NCBI GenBank assembly: GCA_036346225.1
Contig: JARFIW010000170.1
Location: forward strand, 5,456,501-5,520,500
Source of the DNA: Platerodrilus igneus
Taxonomy: Eukaryota; Arthropoda; Insecta; Coleoptera; Lycidae
Length of the DNA: 64,000 bases
Reading direction: 5' to 3'
The position numbers and the translations under genes are program-made. The notes below the pieces were generated by a model. The model searched no databases. It was not told where the DNA came from and saw only the letters and a list, made by a program, of their open reading frames with translations. Positions 44,421 to 55,700 of this stretch are shown here, in pieces. The number at the start of each line of letters is the position of its first letter. Within the stretch, counting starts at the first letter, position 1.

Positions 44421-45811
44421 ATCAATTAATTTTAATATAACGTTAAAGACCAAAGCCTTCGTCGGTTGGTCATAATGATTGTGCAACTGGTAACTACACG
44501 AAAAGCTTAAACTATGAACATGAAGGTTATGCTGTTTAAGCTGATGAATATTTATGTTGCATGTGCATGATTTCTATGTTACACAATAGCCAGCCTTTGG
44601 TTAATATCAATTAACCTTCCGCAAGAAAAATGTTCCTGTTTAAGCCTAAAAAACTTGACTGAGCTACGCCCTTTGCAAGTAATAAATAAAATACGTGCAA
44701 ATAAAGTTGAACAGTTGTAACGCTCGCATTCGTCAATGGAAAGGCATTTTTAATTACAGCTAGTTCAGGAGCTCCTATAAATTTTATAGAAGCTTGAGGA
44801 GTTTACACTTTGTAAAGGGGTTATTTAAATAGGATAGTAAATCAAAACAAGTAAATAAACCAAAAAGCACCTAATACATTTTTACATAAACAGCAATGGC
44901 AATAGGGATTTTACACTAGTCGTACTCAATTAGAAAAATCACCAATAAAAATTAGGGATATTACTGTCCAGAATAATATTTGTTATCACTTCATATGGGA
45001 GTTCAGGAAACCGCAACTACCACAAAATAATAAAATGTCAAAAATTAATACGTTCACACGATCTGAAGACATTGAACTAGTTTAGAATTAAGATTTGTAA
45101 AATGTCTATTTGTGCGTGCAAACATTGTCCGCGAATAGACCAGTATTCAATTTAGCGAAAGCACCGCGAGGCCACCTGTGGTCACCCTTGATGCCTGGTG
45201 GATTGAACAAAAACATTCCGGGCTGCTTGTCCGCGATCCTTCTAGAAGTGTCTTGACTTTGAATTTAAATTGATATACTTGAATTTTCAGCTGTTAATTA
45301 TCGTTAATTTGATTAATTTGACTATAAAACTTGAACCTAAGAAAACTTTACACGCATAACGTGTAATAACACAATTAGAAATTTTAACAGAAGTGTTGCA
45401 GATTATAATATAACGATTAAGTACTGAACAAAAGTCAAGAAAAGAATTGTTTACGAGCAACGGTGTAGGTCAAGGGCCACTCGAACAAGTGGCCGATAAC
45501 GAATTGCTTTGAGATACGCTGGATGAATTGGACAGAAAGTTCAAACACGCGTGTTTTGCGTAGATTTGAATTGGGTCGATGGTGTATTAAAAGGGTGATA
45601 AGTGAGTTTTCACACAGAACTATACAGGGTAGCATTAGTTTTATGTCATTAAATTGAGAAGGTGATAAAGATTGATTAGCTAAACAAAAAAACCTATGAG
45701 GCATTTTACTCTCAGACCGATTTTTAAATGTCCGACCTAGTTTTTGTTTTGTTTACAATAGCCTCCCCGTAAAGGTTTTTGTGATATTGTCGGATGCTGT
45801 CACGGCCGGAG
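44421..45811. other. AT-rich DNA, nothing recognised
   Basis: No coding content; the 89-codon minus frame at 45435-45704 has none of the features of a known family. Confidence 0.35.
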
Positions 45812-46402
45812 TCATTATAAATATTTATGGTTCCGGCTTGGGGCAGTGTCATCTTATAAACTAAGGTCGACGTTTCGTCCACTTTTGTAAGTGGCTTCGT
45901 TAGGACAAGAAAAGTAAATGAAATAAAAATATAAAAAATAACAACAAAGATAAGAATGATAAAATATTAAATAGACAACAACAAAATTTTCAGTAACCTT
46001 AGACACTCATTAGAAAAAATTACATTGTACACTCACATGTTTGTTACGTTGCTGTAACAAAAAGCAGAACCATGATGTTCACTGATCCCCTACGACACTC
46101 CTCTCTATTCATGATCACTCATGCATCAAGTTCTCGCCCTATATAAACTGCCACTTTCGCTACTTTCACCAGTTACTTTGCCTTTTGGCTTAAATGGACT
46201 AGTGGGTCTGCTAGTTCAGAAGTAATTCTTTCATTACTTACACTTTAACTTGTCTACTTAATATTTTATCATTCTTATCTTTATTATTATTTTTTTATAT
46301 TTATATTTCATTTTTTTCTTGTCCTTACAAAAGTGGGCGAAACGTCGCCCTTAGTTTATAAGATTACACGGCCCAGACCCAGAACTATAAATATTTATAT
46401 AG
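45812..46402. mobile_element. foldback element with hammerhead-like cores (Penelope-tail-like)
   Basis: Arms 45812-45985 and 46257-46402 are inverted copies (ATAAATATTTAT, CTTATAAACTAAGG, CGACGTTTCG, CTTTTGTAAG, TAAAGATAAGAATGATAAAA), around a ~270-bp middle with TATATAAA (46141-46148). Each arm has GCGAAACGTC- or ACGAAACGTC-type core sequence. In the left arm (minus strand) CTAACGA, a 6-bp stem CCACTT/AAGTGG and GAAAC follow in hammerhead order. Penelope-like elements carry such motifs in their terminal repeats. Could be two head-to-head Penelope tails. Confidence 0.5.
45872..45903 (-). ncRNA. hammerhead-ribozyme-like motif
   Basis: Minus strand: CTAACGA (45903-45897), stem CCACTT (45894-45889) pairing with AAGTGG (45884-45879) over an ACAA loop, then GAAAC (45876-45872) and GTC. 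The hammerhead core is CUGANGA...GAAA, so one core base (G to A) is changed and it is probably inactive. The right arm keeps the GAAAC side (46339-46343) but has lost part of the stem. Confidence 0.4.
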
Positions 46403-46408
46403 TTATTT

Positions 46409-47440
46409 AGTAATTACGATGTTACAATGAATAGGGAAGTGACAAAGTTAAACGTAACCTGCACATAAATATGATAATTGTTAAATACAGTTATTTGATT
46501 TTATAATATACAATGAAAATGGAAATTTCTTCAATACAACGCCACTTAGAACTTAATTTAAATAATTAAATTGAAAATGCACTTTGAAAACTGATGTTTC
46601 TAAATGGAGATGTTATGCATGATTTTGTAAACTGAGATTTGACGTCAATTAAAGAAAAGAAGCCGAAGAAATTTAATACTGATGATTACAAATTGGAAAA
46701 GCGCTTCGTGGATTTTTGCAAGTATAACTTTTTTAAATATTGTTTGTAACTGATTTTTGGGCATTTGTCATTTAAATTTAAGCTAAAATAAGTCCTCATC
46801 AGCATCCTTCATCATTTTGTTTTCCACCTTACTTAAGGTCGGTTTGACGCTGCTCTAACTTCTTTTCTATTCTGTGCTAATCTAAAAAGTTCTACATACC
46901 CGTTACAACCCAAATTTCTAATAATTTGACTATATAGCTTAGTCCTAATCATATAATATTTTTTTGTAAGGGTGTTTACCAAGAAGTTTATGATCGGAGT
47001 TCGAAACACTCTGACCTGTCAATAGATTATCTGTCAAGGATTTTTTGGCCAAACAAACCTTTCAAGAGTGGGAAGCAAATCCAGGTAAATTATCCATAAG
47101 AGAACAGATTTAGTTTTGTAAATTTAAAATAAAATAAGAGACATTTTGACAATTAAGTAAACAGGTACATGTTAGAAATAATTTGATGTTTGAAAAAAAA
47201 CTACGTTGTAAATGTTCTATATGCTTTTGTATGAGGGAAAATACTTTATACTGTATAAATGCTTTATGATATTGCTGTATTTGATTTCATTTTGAAAACT
47301 CTGTCAATTCCATTGAGCTAGCCAAAGAATGCAAAGTTAGAAAGGAAGATGAGTCGACAATTTCAAATTTTATAACGTGCTGTATCTGTATCACAACATT
47401 CTTTTAGTGATGCTGCACCGCGGCGTTGTCACAGCAATAC
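46409..47440 (+). repeat. dispersed repeat R, copy 2
   Basis: Aligned with 17866-18650 (see there); ends in GTTGTCACAGCA at 47425-47436. Inserted text 46740-46990 is not in copy 1. Confidence 0.6.
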
Positions 47441-47929
47441 CGGGCGTTTCAGGAATCGTAACGAGCGGACGTATATCATAAAGTAAAAGGAATAGAGTCT
47501 TTCGGAAAAATTTTTTTAAGTACAGTAACCATGAGACACTCCTGGAAAATATTTTTAAGTTTCAATTTTGACCACAAAAGGGCGCAATCGTTAAGGCCAA
47601 CGCAGAAATCAATATTTCTCACAAAATTGCAGCACAAGTTATTATGCTCAAAGCGTGAATGGACAGTTTACATAATTCTGTACAACTTTGATCTTAATAA
47701 TTTTTTTGTAGAGCGTACAAGGACGGTTGTAAGACCTGGTAAATCGGTCCGCATGTAAATAGGGCTATCTGGCATATCACATGTTGGAATTTAATGTTCT
47801 TAGAAACGTTTAAAAAAGATTTTCTCTATGATGAAGAGAAATAATAACTTGATTTTCCTAGTGTTTTTAAAATTTGCTAAAGGACGCTTTTTCAGATCAT
47901 ATCGGTTTTTGTGCATTTACTTAAAAAAT
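47441..47929. other. nothing recognised
   Basis: A 75-codon plus frame (47531-47758) without recognisable content. Confidence 0.3.
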
Positions 47930-48064
47930 CAAATGGAAAGGCATGCGTGCGTGCATACGCACTCGCGTGTGTATGTTAGATTTAAGGTTTCCGTGAGTTG
48001 TATTTTTTGGTACGCTGTTCTTAGGGGTGTAAGCTAGCGTTGTTGCCGACTGATTCTCAAGAGA

Positions 48065-48097
48065 ATGATTAATCTGACGACGTTTCGACTTAATCAT
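48065..48097 (-). ncRNA. hairpin with GTCGAAACGTC, hammerhead-like remnant
   Basis: ATGATTAA at one end pairs with TTAATCAT at the other; the loop on the minus strand reads GTCGAAACGTCGTCAGA. GCGAAACGTC/TCGAAACGTC is the 3' core half of hammerheads in Penelope-like terminal repeats. The CUGANGA half is not clear (CTGGCATGA lies just upstream). Confidence 0.35.
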
Positions 48098-48290
48098 GCC
48101 AGTTATATTCAAATCTATAGCAACTGTCTATTCCTGCTTCTGGCCACTATGGAACTGCTGTTGGTTTGTCTGCGTTGCTGCTTATATACTCCTGGTAGGG
48201 TGCCGTTGGTTAGAGGTAGGAATACTGGTTTTTAATATTATTCCTTAACTAGTGTTGTTTGGTTGCCCTTGGCTTAATCCGTTGTTGTGT

Positions 48291-48425
48291 TTAGTTGTGC
48301 TTTTTGAAATTGAATGTATTAAGAATTAGTTTCCAAGATGCTGCAAGTTGTTGCGCGTCGTCTCTGTTGTGTATATTATTCTGGAATTTGTTTATTTCTA
48401 CGGCCTCATTGATGATTCGTTTCGT
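48291..48425 (-). pseudogene. Penelope GIY-YIG endonuclease, C-terminal end
   Basis: Reads RIINEAVEINKFQNN, then NRDDAQQLAASWKLIL and a stop at 48291-48293. The pattern I.EA.EI.K..NN.NRDDxxxLxxxW is the usual end of Penelope-type GIY-YIG proteins. The catalytic part would lie in the region now occupied by the GT tract, and is not seen. Confidence 0.6.
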
Positions 48426-48487
48426 TTTGTTTTCTGATGGCAATAAATTTCATGTTTTAAAAAACTACTTCGTGTGTGTGTATGAAG

Positions 48488-48514
48488 GCGTGAAACTGTG
48501 TGTGTGTGTGTGTG

Positions 48515-48585
<71 letters not shown>

Positions 48586-48595
48586 GGTGTGTGTG

Positions 48596-48675
<80 letters not shown>

Positions 48676-48690
48676 TGTGTGTGCGTGCGT
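48488..48690 (+). repeat. long (GT)n microsatellite
   Basis: About 200 bp of GT with few interruptions (GATG, TTGG, GGTA). The Cys-Val or His-Thr frames over it are artefacts. Confidence 0.95.
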
Positions 48691-48909
48691 GCTTTGTGCT
48701 TGCGTATGTACGTGCGTAGATGGGTGCTAATGATAATATTCTTTCGTCGTTTCGAACATGTTTCTTCTTCCTCCTTACTGATTCTTTCGTTTGTGCGATT
48801 ATAGAAGATTTGTGCAATGTATAGATGAAGTTTCAGGGTCCGTAATACATTTTTATGTAAAGTATTAATAATGAAGCGATCCTCATTCATCTTAGGAGCG
48901 ATTGAAGCT

Positions 48910-49590
48910 ACTATAGAAAAACTAAAACGTCAATTTTGTATTTTAAACAAAAATTTATCAAAGTGCTCAGATAGTATGTCTAAATTGAGCAGCCCGTAAT
49001 AAAAAAAACTTTTGCTATGATACAGTACTTTTTGTTTTCAAATCCTTTCAACGCAAGTAAACGCTCTACGCTTTTAGCGTTATACTTTTGTAGTCGTTGA
49101 TGGGCGTTGAGGGATAACTTGTGCAACTTCTTTTATAAAATGAGGTAAAGTTCGAGATAACATATATTCCCATACGCAGTAATCTATGAGTACTTTGTCG
49201 CTTTTCGTAGTTTAAAGACAAATTATTTTAATGTCTGCTGTCTAGCAAAACAAAGTTTTATGTGTTTTTCTAGAAAGAAAATATTTTATATCAGGAATTG
49301 CGTATAAAACGCGGTTAATAATGTTGTTGGATCGCCTAGTTTAATATTTATTGCAATTATAAAGCAATTTCCTCGACCTTAATCTTGCCAAAATGTCTGA
49401 ATGAAGATTCAAATTAAATTCAACTTAGGAGAGATTGCTTTATGTTCAACAGATAATTACATTAGGCGATGAGCGTAGAAAGTAAATATTAGTTATAAAG
49501 TTACCAAACAAGTTTATATAATGCTTATACAAAATGATGTACGTTTTAGTGGATCCACTGCATATGTAGATAATTAAGCAAAATCTGAAA
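48910..49590 (+). repeat. unknown dispersed repeat, copy 4
   Basis: Hairpin ACGCTTTTAGCGT at 49068-49080, AAAGCAATTTCCTCGACCTT (49361-49380), AAAATGTCTGAATGAAGATT (49390-49409), GAGATTGCTTTATGTTCAAC (49431-49450). Confidence 0.65.
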
Positions 49591-50799
49591 ACTAGCTGCT
49601 TTTGAATGTTCTTGGATACTTAGTAACTTCCACACATGAGTTTGTTACATTTACAAGTTAATTCAGGTTATTTCAAAGTTAATTTAGATACTTGAAAGTT
49701 AATTTGACGCGTATATAAACAGGCATAAATTTCACAGCGTGGCAAAATATTTAAAATACAAAACCATACCATATTACGTACCACCTTCCTTAATTAAATA
49801 TTAAGGTTCAAATAATGTAAATTTATATATTCAGATTTTGAAGTTGTAGAACTTACATTTCAATCCTCGGCGACGAGTTCATCTCAGGGTTTTCGGTGTG
49901 CCCGGTTTCTATACATTGCTGAATATTGCTGTTTCCAATACAGGTAGTCCCCTTGAGAGAAAGGTAAGGTAGATTGGAAAGATAAACAAGCACTACACAT
50001 ACAAGCGAGAACGGCACTCCGACAAAACACAACCGTTTCGGTAGATTCCCGGTACTGAAGTGATCAATTTTGGTTCGTGTAGATTACCTCCGTCGTTTCA
50101 ACACTATATTGTTCACTCATAGGATTGCTTCATTCAAATTGGCCGATCTCCTACAACCAATTAAAATACAGAACCTCGACACTATGATAAGGTGTGTTTA
50201 TAGTACATTCCCGAGAATATCTTAACGTAATTGTACTTATTAAATCATTCTCAGCCTACAACGTAACCAACAATTTATAGCATACACAGGATCTCAATCA
50301 GGAAGCAAGGGGAATTATTAACTTAAATACATTAAATACAATGACTATAAGAAATGAAAACTGGTTATCCTATAATAGAAAAAGGCATGTTTCGAGATAA
50401 TTCACTTAACACGTAACAACCATAGAAAAATTAATAACTTACAATTTTTCACCGATCGTATAATCTTCAGGGGAGCGTTCCTAGCTACACAAATCTGTTG
50501 CATCAACTGCAGAAGAGACCAATGAACAATACAGATAGAAAGAAAATGGCACAAGGAGACAGGATCACTTCTTCGCGCTTTATACTTCAAGGTACCGGAA
50601 AACGGTGTTTACCTTACTGCTGGGAACGAAATCACATCCACACTTACACTATAGAATCAATTCTGATTACCGTAGGGTTGTCAGCAGATCATTCACAGTT
50701 AACCTCACAATTACTAACAAAATGTCATGTAAATGTTCCAAGAAAGGCGCTTTCATTTAAACATAAAGTTACATGTAAATGTTAAATACTAAAAGAAAT
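49591..50799. other. nothing firmly recognised
   Basis: Separates two parts of the dispersed repeat and may hold an insertion. The 95-codon plus frame 50498-50785 has no recognisable content. Confidence 0.3.
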
Positions 50800-50980
50800 T
50801 TGAAACGCGTCAAAACAACCGTAACAAGTTCCATCTTTATCATCCATAAAAGATTACAGTTACCAACACTCAGTAAATAACATGGCAATTTACTGTGATT
50901 TACTTCGTGCATACCGTACAATTAGACCTAGCAAGCAATCGCTCGGGTTTCGAGTAAATATGCGGAAAAGTTACTTACGA
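50800..50980 (+). repeat. dispersed repeat, copy 4, distal module
   Basis: AGTTACCAACACTCAGTAAA (50861-50880) and GATTTACTTCG match the distal module of the other copies. Confidence 0.45.
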
Positions 50981-51220
50981 ACCAATGCATCGCCGGCTTA
51001 ATATTTACTAGTTTTCAATTTTTCCGCAAATGACATTCTGTAGAGTTTATAGTAGACAATGAAATAAAGAAAACCTATATTCAGAGCCCACTGCGTTGGC
51101 TAGATGGTAGCTCAACAGTAAAGATCAAGAAAAGTGATTTAGATAAAAGTTGCTCCCAGCTAATGGTATATCACGTAAAAATATTTTTAAGCGTACACGG
51201 TGTTTCGTTAGTCTACGCGA

Positions 51221-51424
51221 TCAACATACCTCGAGGTCAATTGGCAGTAAACAAGCATCTTGTCTAACAGCCACAGTTGTGAAACCAAAAACCTCTCCAT
51301 ATAGATGCTCTTGCCCGATGAGGTGAAGCCAAAACAGCCTCTCGGCAACATGTTTTGACATAAGACGATTCACAATCAAATCCTTTTTAGACCATAGTTG
51401 CTGTTTTAGAATTCGAATAATCAT
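51221..51424 (-). CDS. possible single exon of an unidentified gene
   Basis: Minus-strand frame of 67 codons from an ATG with good context (AACATG), base composition closer to coding DNA than its surroundings. It reads into a CTCGAG|GTATGT splice donor at ~51229, just before its formal stop. Text such as RLMSKHVAERLFWLHLIG and FGFTTVAVRQDACLLPIDLE looks protein-like, but I do not recognise a family and no following exon was found. Could be a host exon, a domesticated fragment or chance. Confidence 0.25.
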   Translation of the reverse strand: MIIRILKQQLWSKKDLIVNRLMSKHVAERLFWLHLIGQEHLYGEVFGFTTVAVRQDACLLPIDLEVC

Positions 51425-52045
51425 GTTGTTTTTACGGGCAAAATGAGCGTTACGTTATAAATTTTAATTTGCCCTGAAAGGGCGAGGATCCCGCAACAAT
51501 TTATGTGTGATTCGGGTAACTACCGTAATGCGGGGGCGGTTTCCTATAGATTTAAAAATAGTAAAAATCAAGAAATAAAGATAATGAAATGGCTGAAATA
51601 TAAACAAACTTACCTGAAATGCTTTCCCTTGTCATAATTAAAGGGCGCAAAATCGTATGATTCAGCAATCCTTTCGATATTATCCCTACACTAAAGGCAA
51701 GTGTTCCGCATAGATCTCCGTTTCTTTTGGTTTCCTAAATTCGATCACCTTATATGTTATTAAAATACCGTAAAACAAAATAATCATCAAAATTTTGGAA
51801 CAAATATGCCTTCCTAATAAAACGATTTCGTCATCGGGGTAGCTGGATATACTTTTACAAATTAGTCTATTTACCTAGTTCCTAAATAGATTCAACTGCA
51901 ATTCAACCTAAACCTAAGCTCTATTGACATAAATAGTTGCGATTCAAATATATAAAAGAAAAACCCCATTTTCTTAACCTCAAGCTAGTCAGATATTGAT
52001 AAAAAAAATAATAAAAAGACATTAAATCTACTCCATCAATAATTA
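51425..52045. other. AT-rich DNA, nothing recognised
   Basis: A small GC-rich spot at 51475-51545. Confidence 0.3.
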
Positions 52046-52335
52046 TCGATACGTATCAATACGTATCGATGCGTATCGATGCGTATCGATATGTATCGAT
52101 GCGTATCGGTGCGTATCGATACATATCGATTCGTATCGAAGCGTATCGATACGTATCGATGCGTATCGGTGCGTATACATACGTATCGATACGTATCGAT
52201 TCGTATCAATGCATATCGATACGTAGCGGTACGTATAGATATATATAGCGATTCGCATCGGAACGTTTAGATGTGTAGATTAAGTATACATATCGAGACG
52301 TAGCGATACCTATCGGTACGAATCGATACGCATCT
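52046..52335 (+). repeat. tandem decamer array (TATCGATACG-type)
   Basis: About 28 units of the palindromic-core decamer (ATCGAT or close) with variants GTATCGATGC, GTATCGGTGC and GTATCGATTC. TATCGATA is the DREF/BEAF site in Drosophila. Confidence 0.9.
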
Positions 52336-52484
52336 ATAAATTTTTCTACTCTTTCTTTGAGGATAAAATCACAAGATCGTTTTAAAATAATGCATTTACT
52401 GACAATTCGATCTTTCACTTAAGATTGTTTGTTATCAAAATAATTAAAGTTTCAAGTTTAATATTTGTGACATAAGTATGTATA

Positions 52485-52695
52485 TAGGGGTGGGCGATAC
52501 GGGATTTTGCGTATTGAATATCGATACATATTCTATATCAAATATCGATACGTATCGATGCGTATCGATACATATCGATACATATCGATACGTATCGATA
52601 TATCGAGTATCGATATTTATTTTTGCTGTATCGGGGGGTCGATACGGGGGTCGTATCGCTACGTATCGATATATCGATACGCCGACCCAGCCCTA
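52485..52695 (+). mobile_element. small terminal-inverted-repeat element with decamer interior (MITE)
   Basis: Left end TAGGGGTGGGCGATAC (52485-52500); right end, on the minus strand, TAGGGCTGGGTCGGCGTATC (52695-52676). The interior is TATCGATACG-type decamers. A hAT-like end (TAGGGxTGGG) is possible, but no clean 8-bp duplication is seen. Confidence 0.55.
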
Positions 52696-52849
52696 ATTAT
52701 AAACACAATTGATTAGAAATGCACTTTATCTCAACTATAGAAATCAGTAAAATAACAACTTTTCTTTTTATTCTTTCACTGTCCATTCAAAATATTATAA
52801 TTTTATGCATTAAGTAACACTTAATTTCCTATTACGTAAAAACCAATCC

Positions 52850-53085
52850 GTTTAAATTTAAAATTCACATCATCACCATCATTAGGTCTTAAGTCCTGGA
52901 ACTGGTTGGAAGCATACCTCCATTGTTTCCTATGCTGAGCTAACTTACACATTTCTCTGAAATTCCCACAGCCTCCATCCTTCACAATCGGTGTGCTATT
53001 GTTTAATTTAGGTATACCTCTACCTCTCTTTTCTCCTTTCTCTGCTTCTAATATATCCCGCACTATTCCCTAATGCCTCAGAATT
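52850..53085 (-). pseudogene. RTE LINE 3' end with (TGA)n tail
   Basis: Minus strand: DILEAEKGEKRGRG, IVKDGGCGNFREMCKLAQHR, KQWRYASNQFQD, then a stop region followed by TGATGGTGATGATGTG. Same family as 42814-43043. Confidence 0.65.
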
Positions 53086-53937
53086 AGAATTCATATGTAC
53101 ATAATTATAAAGTATAGATATAAAAGCTCATAATTATTTACTGCTTACATTCCAATTTTTTTAATTGATGGTGTCCACAGACTTTCAGTATTTCAATTTT
53201 TCTTTCAGCTAACACATACCCCTACTTCAACACAATCCAATTATTTTGGATATATTGCAGGTGTTGCAAAATTCTACGCACGATTAACATCCTGCCAAAT
53301 TTGCAAGCGAAGTTATACAAAAGCTCGCGCACCGTTTAATATTCCCTTGGGAGATCTCTTTGCTACATTATACCCACAGGTAGCCCTTATCACGGCGCAT
53401 AGACGAATTTGCAAAATTACACACACGATTAACATTTTTGCCAAATCTGCAAGTTACACAAAAGATCGTGCACCGTTTAATATTCCCTTTCAAAGAAATC
53501 CATGTTACGTTTTGAAGCTGGCTTCATATGACTTTTCACTTCCTTCCCCATCTTTCCATTTCTACGTTTTAAATTAACTTATTTAAATATTACTTTCCGA
53601 ACTTAAACTTCCAACTGCGTACTTGTTATATTATATTTTTCTCTCTATAAAGAGTTCTCTTAAATACGGTAAGCATTCGGTAATACAATGCATCAAGTTC
53701 AATTTATTCTTAATAACAAGGCCATTATCCCGTTAACTACATAACAGTTCCGTACTTGTGCAATTGTACTTGAAAGACTAGCTATGTTTCAGATATGATT
53801 CGGTATTCCTCACGAATTAATTTATTTTACTAATGTATACTCTGTGATTTTCATTTATTGCATAACGTCATGCATTCATTACATATTTATTACGTTGTAT
53901 GATTTATGAAACATTTAATTTAAACGGTTTTTATTGT
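53086..53937. other. AT-rich DNA with a small duplicated segment
   Basis: CGCACCGTTTAATATTCCCTT at 53328 returns as a near copy at 53471 (GTGCACCGTTTAATATTCCC), with TTACACAAAAG/CTATACAAAAG before each; otherwise nothing. Confidence 0.45.
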
Positions 53938-54180
53938 CAGGCGGCTGCGTGGATCAGAAAAGTTTGCGTCCAACTGCTGATCTTAAGGTTCCGGGTTCGA
54001 TTCCAGTCGCGGATCGCTTGAAAAACGTTAGGCGAGCATTTTTCTCAAAAATAAGCCTTCGTCGAACGAGAGGTAAAATATAACTCGCGCATGTGTGTGT
54101 GTGTGTGTGTGTGTTGTCACGCACGTTAAAGATCCCTACCTTACGTAGAATAGAAGTGTTCGACAAAATTCAAAATTTCC
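53938..54180 (+). mobile_element. tRNA-derived SINE
   Basis: tRNA-like head with a good B box GGTTCGATTCC (53994-54004) and a weak A box near 53946-53957, then an unrelated body, a (TG)n tract (54091-54114) and CACGTTAAAGATCCCTA (54122-54138), a conserved tail motif in invertebrate SINEs. Pol III transcription would start near 53940. Confidence 0.65.
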
Positions 54181-54779
54181 AGGTAAAAAAACTCACTTCC
54201 TAGTCAATGTAGTACCTTTGAGAGGAACATTGGAAAGCCAAATGTAGGGTCTTTATTATAGCGACGTTTATCCTATTTAATGACTAATGCGTCATCTTAG
54301 TACTGTATATGTACCAATTTGTTTTGAGAACATTCATTTCTTATTTTTATCATTTTTTTTACTCCGGATTCATTTATATCCACAGGAAATCCTCACAAAA
54401 TTTTAACAGTTAATCTTCTGTCCGTTTTTCTCGTGTATTTTTTTACTTGGACAAGTTTATAAATTTAGTCACTAGCACCTTGGCTGGACGGCGCTTGTCT
54501 TATTATGTTGTCAACCCTTCGTTGAACTCTGCTTATTTTTTCGTGCAAGCCACGAGTTTTTGTGTTCGGCTGAACATTGACATTCCAAGCTCTAAGATGA
54601 CAGTATTGACATTTTTGAGATAATTAAGCGCTCTTAATTGATAAAAGAAGGAAAACCCCTTAGGTGCAATTTACGAGAGAATGCCGTTTTGCGCAAAACG
54701 AAAATCAAACCGCACAAGAAGCGTAAGTTATTTCGAGACACGCTTTTAGCAAAGTAATTAAGTGGATGGGTTCATAAAA
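54181..54779. other. AT-rich DNA; part resembles the left flank of copy B
   Basis: ATCCACAGGAAATCCTCACAA (split near 54379-54399) resembles 7549-7570; otherwise unknown. Confidence 0.35.
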
Positions 54780-55440
54780 TATAGTTTACAAAGGTCCTTA
54801 ATAGTTTATTTCCAGGCTTGTTACAATTACAAACTTATTTCCCGACAGTAATTTTATCAAGCCGGCTAGACCAAGATTCGCGTTAAATTTAATTTTGGGA
54901 AAATTTCACTGTGTTCAACAGGTAACTTCATTACGCGTAGGACGCACGGAGTAAATATCACAGTTGAAGTCATTCTAGAAAGTTGATAAAATATTTATAC
55001 AGCTGGTAGTGTATTTTAGTGATAAATTCTACGTTTAGAACATAGAGTTTAGAAAATCAAGTATAAATTCCAAAATGTTTCGGTTTATCTTTCGACGTGC
55101 TTCTATTCTGCTAAAGAAACCAAATACATGCTATATGTAATAAAGTAGTTCAACTCTTCTAAACTACGAAGAAGAAATTTCAGTTACCAGCTTTCAGCAA
55201 ATAATAGTAATTTAGTCTGACACGCTTTGTTCACATCGCATAAAACACAAGAGATAATTCTGTTAAACTTTCTTTGGAAACATTATCCAGAAATAACTTT
55301 TAAAGTTGAGAATGTCTGTCTTCCTTGAATACAACTTTCAATTTCCATATGTATCTATGAAGTAACTTGATGCAAAGTAAAACAAAATGTATCCTTCAAC
55401 TACTGCTATATTATAACCTCTAATTACGCCGACGAATGAT
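54780..55440 (+). repeat. unknown dispersed repeat, copy 5
   Basis: AATTTTATCAAGCCGG, AATTTAATTTTGGGAAAATT, TTCAACAGGTAACTTCATTA (54911-54930), CAGTTACCAGCTTTCAGCAA (55180-55199), ATTCTGTTAAACTTTC and ATTACGCCGACGAATGAT (55423-55440). Confidence 0.55.
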
Positions 55441-55534
55441 TATTTAAAGTATTTACATACAGTAGGACACTTAAACAACCGGAAAATAGAATCCTATGCC
55501 AATATTTTGAAATGTAGATGGAATGCTTAATCTA

Positions 55535-55700
55535 TTAGGTTGGAAAGAAAGTTCTTGAGGTTTTAGTTTTTTAATTTTAAATGCTATACTTTCAAGTAAG
55601 TTTGTTAAATTGCTTTAATATCATTTCAAAGCGCATTTTTCATTCCATGAAAATTGAAACGTGTTGGCGATACGTTAAATACAAACCGGACGCACAAAGA
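55535..55700 (+). mobile_element. mariner terminal-repeat fragment
   Basis: TTAGGTTGGAAAGAAAGTTC at 55538-55557 is the classic start of mariner inverted repeats; ATGAAAATTGAAACG follows. No transposase in the next 2 kb, so only an end survives. Confidence 0.4.

Larger units (their letters stand above)
47930..48460 (-). mobile_element. Penelope-like element, 3' end
   Basis: Minus strand: end of the GIY-YIG endonuclease (48291-48425), a 3' region with TATATAAGC (48180-48188) and a hairpin/hammerhead-like region (48065-48097). The (GT)n tract cuts it off upstream. Confidence 0.6.

Noticed and set aside
48295..48890. Long open frames (up to 169 codons) over the GT tract
   Set aside because: They are Cys-Val or His-Thr readings of a dinucleotide repeat; the real content is the Penelope end on the minus strand.
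52043..52340. CRISPR-like array
   Set aside because: Ten-bp units in direct tandem without spacers; this is a minisatellite in a eukaryotic genome.
53941..54012. Functional tRNA gene
   Set aside because: B box is good but the A box and acceptor stem do not fit, and a SINE body follows.
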